This document shows positions 5,066 to 8,679 of a stretch of DNA of 8,679 bases, piece by piece. Positions within the stretch are counted from its first letter, which is position 1, and each line of letters starts with the position of its first letter. The stretch lies in assembly GCA_002472145.1 (NCBI GenBank), contig DKRJ01000009.1:1-8679 (forward strand), written 5' to 3'. The notes below the pieces were generated by a model. It was not told where the DNA came from and did no database searches. It saw only the letters and a program-made list of their open reading frames with translations. Source of the DNA: Clostridiales bacterium UBA7285. GTDB taxonomy: Bacteria > Bacillota > Clostridia > Peptostreptococcales > Anaerovoracaceae. The position numbers and the translations under genes are program-made.

Positions 5066-6343
5066 CTAATCCTCTCTGTTGTAGATCGCGCTGACCGCTT
5101 TTTTGCTGCCGCCTATCACGACGATGGCGCAGACCGCGTTTATCATCATCAAGACCAGAATGAGGATCGGCGTCGACACAAAGGACGACAGCGCTCCCGC
5201 GAGGACCTCTCCTATCAGCAGTCCGACTGTGTTCAGCATAGTGAACGCGCCGTTGAAGCGGCCTTTTTTTTCATCCGGCACATATGACTGAGTAGCGCTG
5301 ATCCTGATCGTATAACTTGTGACACCGAGAACTCCTTCGAGCAGCCCCATCGCGACCATCAGCGGAAGCGGCACGAAAAGCATGAAGCCGCCGGTAAACG
5401 AGACCGCGACGTAGACGATCATGGCAATGGTGAATTTTTTTTCAGGTTTGAACTTGCGCTTATAATGATTGATGCCCCCCAGGAAACGCCCAAGAAGCAT
5501 CGATCCCATGACCAGCATGAACACATACTCGCCGTTCTTATAATTAGCTCGAAAGTACGGGAGGAACAAAACCTGCGACGGTGCGCTGAGCAGTGTGGTC
5601 GCAAAGAAGTAGATCGTTATTGCGGATAAGCCGCGGTCGCTTGTGATATATTTTATTCCCTCGCGGATGTCCACAAACATCTGGCGCATCCGGCTCTTTT
5701 CTGTTGCGGTTGCCTTCTGACGGTCGATGTAGCCCTCGTAGCCGGTGCCGATCTGAGTTTCCAGGACCGCAGCAATGAAGAAAGTCGCAGCGTTGATGAA
5801 GAAGATCGGCACAATCCCGACCGCATTATAGAGAGCAGCGGCGACCGGAACCATCACGGCGCTGACTGTCTCGAGCATACTAGCGATGGAATAAGCTTTA
5901 GAAAAGAAGCCCTCCGGCACGAGGAGCGGATAAAAGCTGTCGTACGCCACGCGGTAAACGCTAGAGATCGAGCCGAGGATGAACAAGCATAACGCGAGGA
6001 GCGGCATTACGATAAATTCGAAATGCACGATAAGCGCGGCGGCAAAAAATATACCGGCCGAGATAAAGTCAAGTGTATAGATCGTGACACGCCTCGAGAC
6101 GCGGTCGAGTATCGCGCCGGACAAAACAGGCATGATGATCTGCGGCGCAGTGTATACTACGAGTGCGAGCGCGTACATGAATGTAGACTCGGTGTAGTCG
6201 AGCACGAGAAGGCTTGCGGCGAATCCGGCAAGCGCATTCCCGAACATCGAGATGACCGTGCCCCATGTGATTATTGTAAAATCTTTGGTCCAGAGCTTAG
6301 GTGCCGGCGCCTTGTCCGCACTGCCCGATGGGGTATTATCCAT
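5066..6343 (-). CDS. MFS transporter, drug-efflux type
   Basis: This 425-residue major facilitator superfamily protein has about 12 hydrophobic segments, the usual family length. An N-terminal tail of about 20 residues leads to the first helix (23-48). The loop after helix 2 carries the MFS motif A as GAILDRVSRR (76-85). A charged central loop at about 200-235 (DRQKATATEKSRMR) separates the two six-helix halves, and residues 359-364 (KKGRFN) are a second motif A-like loop. The sequence resembles MFS_3 / macrolide-efflux-like exporters, so export of a small hydrophobic compound by proton antiport is likely; the substrate cannot be assigned. The ATG at 6343 lies inside the end of the isomerase gene (8-bp overlap), with GGAG nine bases upstream, so translation is probably coupled. 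It is the last gene of the rarA operon. A resistance role is only inferred. Confidence 0.9.
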   Translation of the reverse strand: MDNTPSGSADKAPAPKLWTKDFTIITWGTVISMFGNALAGFAASLLVLDYTESTFMYALALVVYTAPQIIMPVLSGAILDRVSRRVTIYTLDFISAGIFFAAALIVHFEFIVMPLLALCLFILGSISSVYRVAYDSFYPLLVPEGFFSKAYSIASMLETVSAVMVPVAAALYNAVGIVPIFFINAATFFIAAVLETQIGTGYEGYIDRQKATATEKSRMRQMFVDIREGIKYITSDRGLSAITIYFFATTLLSAPSQVLFLPYFRANYKNGEYVFMLVMGSMLLGRFLGGINHYKRKFKPEKKFTIAMIVYVAVSFTGGFMLFVPLPLMVAMGLLEGVLGVTSYTIRISATQSYVPDEKKGRFNGAFTMLNTVGLLIGEVLAGALSSFVSTPILILVLMMINAVCAIVVIGGSKKAVSAIYNRED

Positions 6344-6830
6344 TAAGTTTCTCCACCGTGATCGTCTCTATGACCTGCTCCTCGAGCGGCCTGTCCAGGA
6401 AGTCGGTCACTGTCTCCGCGATAGCGTCCAGGACGTCGAGCCCCTCGGTGATCTTTCCGAACGCGGCGTACTCGCCGTCCAGATGCGGCGCATCCGCGTG
6501 CATGATAAAAAACTGCGAGCTCGCGGAATCCGGATCCATCGTGCGCGCCATGGACATGACGCCCCTCTTATGCTTCAAGTCGTTCTTCACGCCGTTTGAC
6601 GCGAATTCGCCCTTGATGCAGTGCTCGGAGCCGCCCATTCCGGTGCCTTCCGGGTCGCCGCCCTGTATCATGAACCCGCTTATGACCCTGTGGAAAATCA
6701 ATCCGTCGTAGAACTTTTCATCGGCGAGTTTCTTGAAATTCTCGACCGTTATCGGCGCGACGTCCGGGTAAAGTTCGCCCTTCATGATCCCGCCGTTCTT
6801 CATTTTGATCGTCACAGTGTAATTGCTCAT
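6336..6830 (-). CDS. Cyclophilin-type peptidyl-prolyl cis-trans isomerase
   Basis: This 164-residue single-domain cyclophilin catalyses cis-trans isomerisation of Xaa-Pro bonds and assists protein folding. The signature FHRVISGFMIQGGDP (46-60) contains the catalytic Arg48 with Phe53, Met54 and Gln56. SMAR (93-96), SSQFFI (104-109) and HLDGEYAAFG (116-125) complete the binding pocket. There is no signal peptide, so it is cytoplasmic, as in PpiB-type proteins. The frame is open 12 codons further upstream, but that Lys/Glu/Arg-rich extension lies inside rarA. The ATG at 6830 is chosen because AGGAG lies eight bases upstream and the protein then starts at the family's usual position. Its ATG overlaps the rarA stop as ATGA, and its own end overlaps the transporter start, so it is the middle gene of a coupled operon. 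Confidence 0.95.
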   Translation of the reverse strand: MSNYTVTIKMKNGGIMKGELYPDVAPITVENFKKLADEKFYDGLIFHRVISGFMIQGGDPEGTGMGGSEHCIKGEFASNGVKNDLKHKRGVMSMARTMDPDSASSQFFIMHADAPHLDGEYAAFGKITEGLDVLDAIAETVTDFLDRPLEEQVIETITVEKLNG

Positions 6831-8263
6831 TCGTCTCTCTCCTTTTCTCTCTTTCTCTTTTTCCATTCCTTGATGGCCTTGAGGCGCTCGCCGTATTTCT
6901 TTTCGAGCCCCTGATCCGCAGGCCTGTAATATTCCCTGCCCTCCAGAGAATCAGGCAGGCACTGCATGTCCGTCAGTTTTTCCTCCGTATCGTGCGCGTA
7001 CTGGTAGCCGTCGCCGTAGCCCAGATCCTTCATGAGTTTCGTCGGCGCGTTCCTGATAACGAGCGGGACCGGCTCATCCAGCTGCGATAGAGCGTCCTCC
7101 TTTGCCTCCATGTAAGCGACGTCGCATGCGTTTGATTTTGGCGCCAAAGCCATATATACGACGGCCTCCGTGAGGTTCACGGTGCACTCGGGCATCCCTA
7201 TGAAATGACAGGCGCGCGCGGCAGCAACGGCGATCTCGAGCGCCCTCGGGTCTGCCATCCCCACGTCTTCGCTGGCAAAGCGCACCACGCGCCTGGCGAC
7301 GTAGAGCGGGTCCTCGCCCGACTCAAGCATGCGGGCCAGCCAGTAGACCGCCGCGTCCGGATCGGAATTCCGCATGGATTTATGAAGCGCGGAGATGAGA
7401 TTGTAGTGCTCCTCGCCGTTCTTATCGTATAAAAGCGATTTACGGGATACGCACTGTTCAAGCGTTTCCTTCGTGACGGTGATCGACCCGTCGCGCTCTA
7501 TCTCCCCGTTCAGGACGACCATCTCGAGCGTCGAAAGCGCTGATCTGGCGTCGCCGTTGGCAAATTCCGCTATCGACTCGATCATCTCCGGCTCGATGTT
7601 TATCTTCTGATCGCCAAAGCCTCTTTTATCGGTTATGGCGCGGTCTAAGAGCGTCGTCAGTTCCTCGGGCGTCAAAGCCTTAAGCACGAAGACCCTGCAC
7701 CGCGAGAGAAGAGCGCTGTTTATCTCAAACGATGGGTTTTCCGTCGTCGCGCCGATCAGGATTATGCTGCCCTTTTCGACAAAAGGAAGGAACGCGTCCT
7801 GCTGGGCTTTATTGAAGCGGTGGATCTCGTCGACGAAGACGATGGTCTTTGCGCCGTAGAGGCGGTTGTTTTCGGCCTCCTGCATGACGGCGCGTATCTC
7901 TTTGATGCCGCTCGTGACGGCGGAGAAGTTGATGAACGTGGCCTTCGTCCTGTTCGCGATTATGCGCGCGAGCGTGGTCTTTCCGACGCCCGGCGGCCCC
8001 CAGAAGATCATGGAGGAGACGTTATCGCTCTCTATGAGACGGCGCAGGACTTTACCCTCGCCGAGGAGGTGTGTCTGTCCGACGAATTCGTCGAGATCGC
8101 GCGGTCTCATACAGGCCGCCAGCGGCATGTTCGCGGGGCTTTCGGACGCGCTGTCCGCACTGCCCGCACTGCCCCCGCTGCCCGGGTCCTGCGCGCCGAG
8201 TGCGCTTCCCGCGCCTTCCGAGGCTCCGATGCCCGGTATCGACATCTGTTCCGTTTTTCCCAT
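6827..8263 (-). CDS. rarA: Replication-associated recombination protein A, AAA+ ATPase
   Basis: This 478-residue protein is the RarA/MgsA (WRNIP1-type) ATPase, a clamp-loader relative that acts at stalled replication forks. The conserved core opens with PLAACMRPRDLDEFVGQ (47-63). Walker A is GPPGVGKT (89-96), Walker B IVFVDEIH (141-148), sensor 1 IGATTENPS (170-178), the arginine-finger motif SRC (187-189), and the sensor 2 region is about GDARSALSTLE. The C-terminal half, with ARRVVRFASEDVGMADPRAL and APKSNACDVAYMEAKEDA, is the tetramerisation domain. Residues about 14-45 form a Gly/Ser/Ala-rich extension not needed for the fold. The ATG at 8263 has AGGAG ten bases upstream; Met7 is possible. 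It is the first gene of the operon with the isomerase and transporter and ends in KKRKREKERDE, a basic, acidic tail. Confidence 0.96.
   Translation of the reverse strand: MGKTEQMSIPGIGASEGAGSALGAQDPGSGGSAGSADSASESPANMPLAACMRPRDLDEFVGQTHLLGEGKVLRRLIESDNVSSMIFWGPPGVGKTTLARIIANRTKATFINFSAVTSGIKEIRAVMQEAENNRLYGAKTIVFVDEIHRFNKAQQDAFLPFVEKGSIILIGATTENPSFEINSALLSRCRVFVLKALTPEELTTLLDRAITDKRGFGDQKINIEPEMIESIAEFANGDARSALSTLEMVVLNGEIERDGSITVTKETLEQCVSRKSLLYDKNGEEHYNLISALHKSMRNSDPDAAVYWLARMLESGEDPLYVARRVVRFASEDVGMADPRALEIAVAAARACHFIGMPECTVNLTEAVVYMALAPKSNACDVAYMEAKEDALSQLDEPVPLVIRNAPTKLMKDLGYGDGYQYAHDTEEKLTDMQCLPDSLEGREYYRPADQGLEKKYGERLKAIKEWKKRKREKERDE
8151..8186 (-). repeat. Four 9-bp repeats encoding the rarA N-terminal linker
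   Basis: Four related 9-mers of the form CTG(C/T)CCGCA run in tandem at 8151-8186 on the plus strand; the last two are diverged. On the coding strand they encode Ser/Gly/Ala triplets (about residues 28-39). In-frame slippage would lengthen or shorten the linker without breaking the gene. Confidence 0.6.
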
Positions 8264-8337
8264 GGTCCGTGCGCTCCTTTCGTGATCCTGATTTTCCGCG
8301 CGCTCCGCAGTTCACGGGCCACGCGCGTCATATCGTA

Positions 8338-8366
8338 ATTATACACGCGGAGAGGGGTTTAGGCAA
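8338..8366 (-). promoter_or_regulatory. Sigma-A-type promoter of the rarA operon
   Basis: On the minus strand TTGCCT (8366-8361), an exact 17-bp spacer and a perfect TATAAT (8343-8338) form the best promoter in the window. The start would be near 8331, giving a leader of about 68 nt that ends in the AAAGGAG site before rarA. No gene boundary signal is needed between rarA, the isomerase and the transporter, so this promoter can drive all three. Confidence 0.75.
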
Positions 8367-8679
8367 AATCCGGGGCATCGTTCTGCGGCACGTGTCGAGC
8401 GGCCGCGTGCGGTGCCAGGCAGCGGGCGTTTTGCGGCTGCGTGCGGTTCTGCGCAATCTTGCCGGCGCATAAAAAATGAATAAAACCTCACGGCAGATGT
8501 GTGTGCCCGTCCGCGCCTTTAGCAAAATGGAACCCTCTTGTAACATCATGAGAACATCATGTGAATCCAATGATAATTTTTGCACTTTCGACCGACTCCG
8601 CACGATGCGGCAGCGAAAAGCCGGTAAATAAAAATTCACGGAGTTAATAATTATTCATGTGGGTTGATTGTAAATTGAA
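8367..8679. other. Intergenic right end with no convincing gene
   Basis: No credible coding region was found. The only long open frame (8328-8639, minus) translates to an Arg-rich, unlike-protein sequence, lacks a ribosome binding site and covers the rarA promoter. Positions 8370-8470 are G+C-rich and the rest is A+T-rich. An 11-bp direct repeat, AACATCATG(A/T)G, lies at 8542-8552 and 8553-8563. A small hairpin, CCGCA-CGA-TGCGG, lies at 8598-8610 without a T-run on either side. The A+T-rich end (8624-8679) could be control DNA for a gene beyond the edge. Confidence 0.5.

Noticed and set aside
5066..6343. MFS transporter as a named macrolide resistance gene
   Set aside because: The resemblance is only at superfamily level, and its operon context shows no resistance determinant or mobile element.
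8450..8475. Possible terminator: TGCGC/GCGCA inverted repeat followed by TAAAAAAT
   Set aside because: The plus strand has A's, not T's, after the stem. On the minus strand the T-run comes before the stem, so neither orientation fits an intrinsic terminator.
8328..8639. 103-codon minus-strand open frame upstream of rarA
   Set aside because: It is Arg-rich and low in normal protein character, lacks a ribosome binding site, and covers the strong rarA promoter.

Overview
The window looks like chromosomal DNA from a Gram-positive bacterium, most likely an anaerobic clostridium-type Bacillota. Three things suggest this: strong AGGAG-type ribosome binding sites before most genes, a secreted protein with a sorting-signal-like tail, and a flavoprotein with a compact four-cysteine Fe-S motif. 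Genes are G+C-rich, while the main intergenic regions contain A+T-rich tracts. No species-level assignment is possible from this sequence alone. I see no rRNA, tRNA, CRISPR array, transposase or phage gene.

There are eight well-supported genes, seven of them on the minus strand. On the left, a 450-residue DNA-binding regulator (151-1503, minus) is divergent from a C45-family Ntn-hydrolase of the isopenicillin N acyltransferase type (1850-2950, plus). They share a 346-bp A+T-rich control region, which makes a regulator-target pair the simplest reading. The C45 gene runs tail-to-tail into a C39-like cysteine protease gene (2957-3550, minus) with only six bases between the stop codons.

Reading leftward on the minus strand, a middle group consists of a secreted membrane- or wall-anchored protein with an Ig-like segment (4306-4899), a flavodoxin-fold Fe-S flavoprotein (3702-4241) and the C39-like protein. 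It has its own extended -10 promoter candidate near 4985. A 26-bp tandem repeat of about 4.3 copies fills most of the gap between the flavoprotein and the C39-like gene.

On the right, rarA (6827-8263), a cyclophilin-type peptidyl-prolyl isomerase (6336-6830) and an MFS transporter (5066-6343) form a tightly coupled minus-strand operon. Each junction overlaps by a few bases, and a good sigma-A-type promoter (TTGCCT, 17-bp spacer, TATAAT) precedes rarA. The last 300 or so bases hold no convincing gene.

Most of the content is ordinary housekeeping and accessory genes. The parts most worth a second look are the C45 enzyme with its unusual regulator, the intergenic 26-bp repeat and the hairpin across the convergent gene ends. 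I did not find a convincing new multi-gene system.
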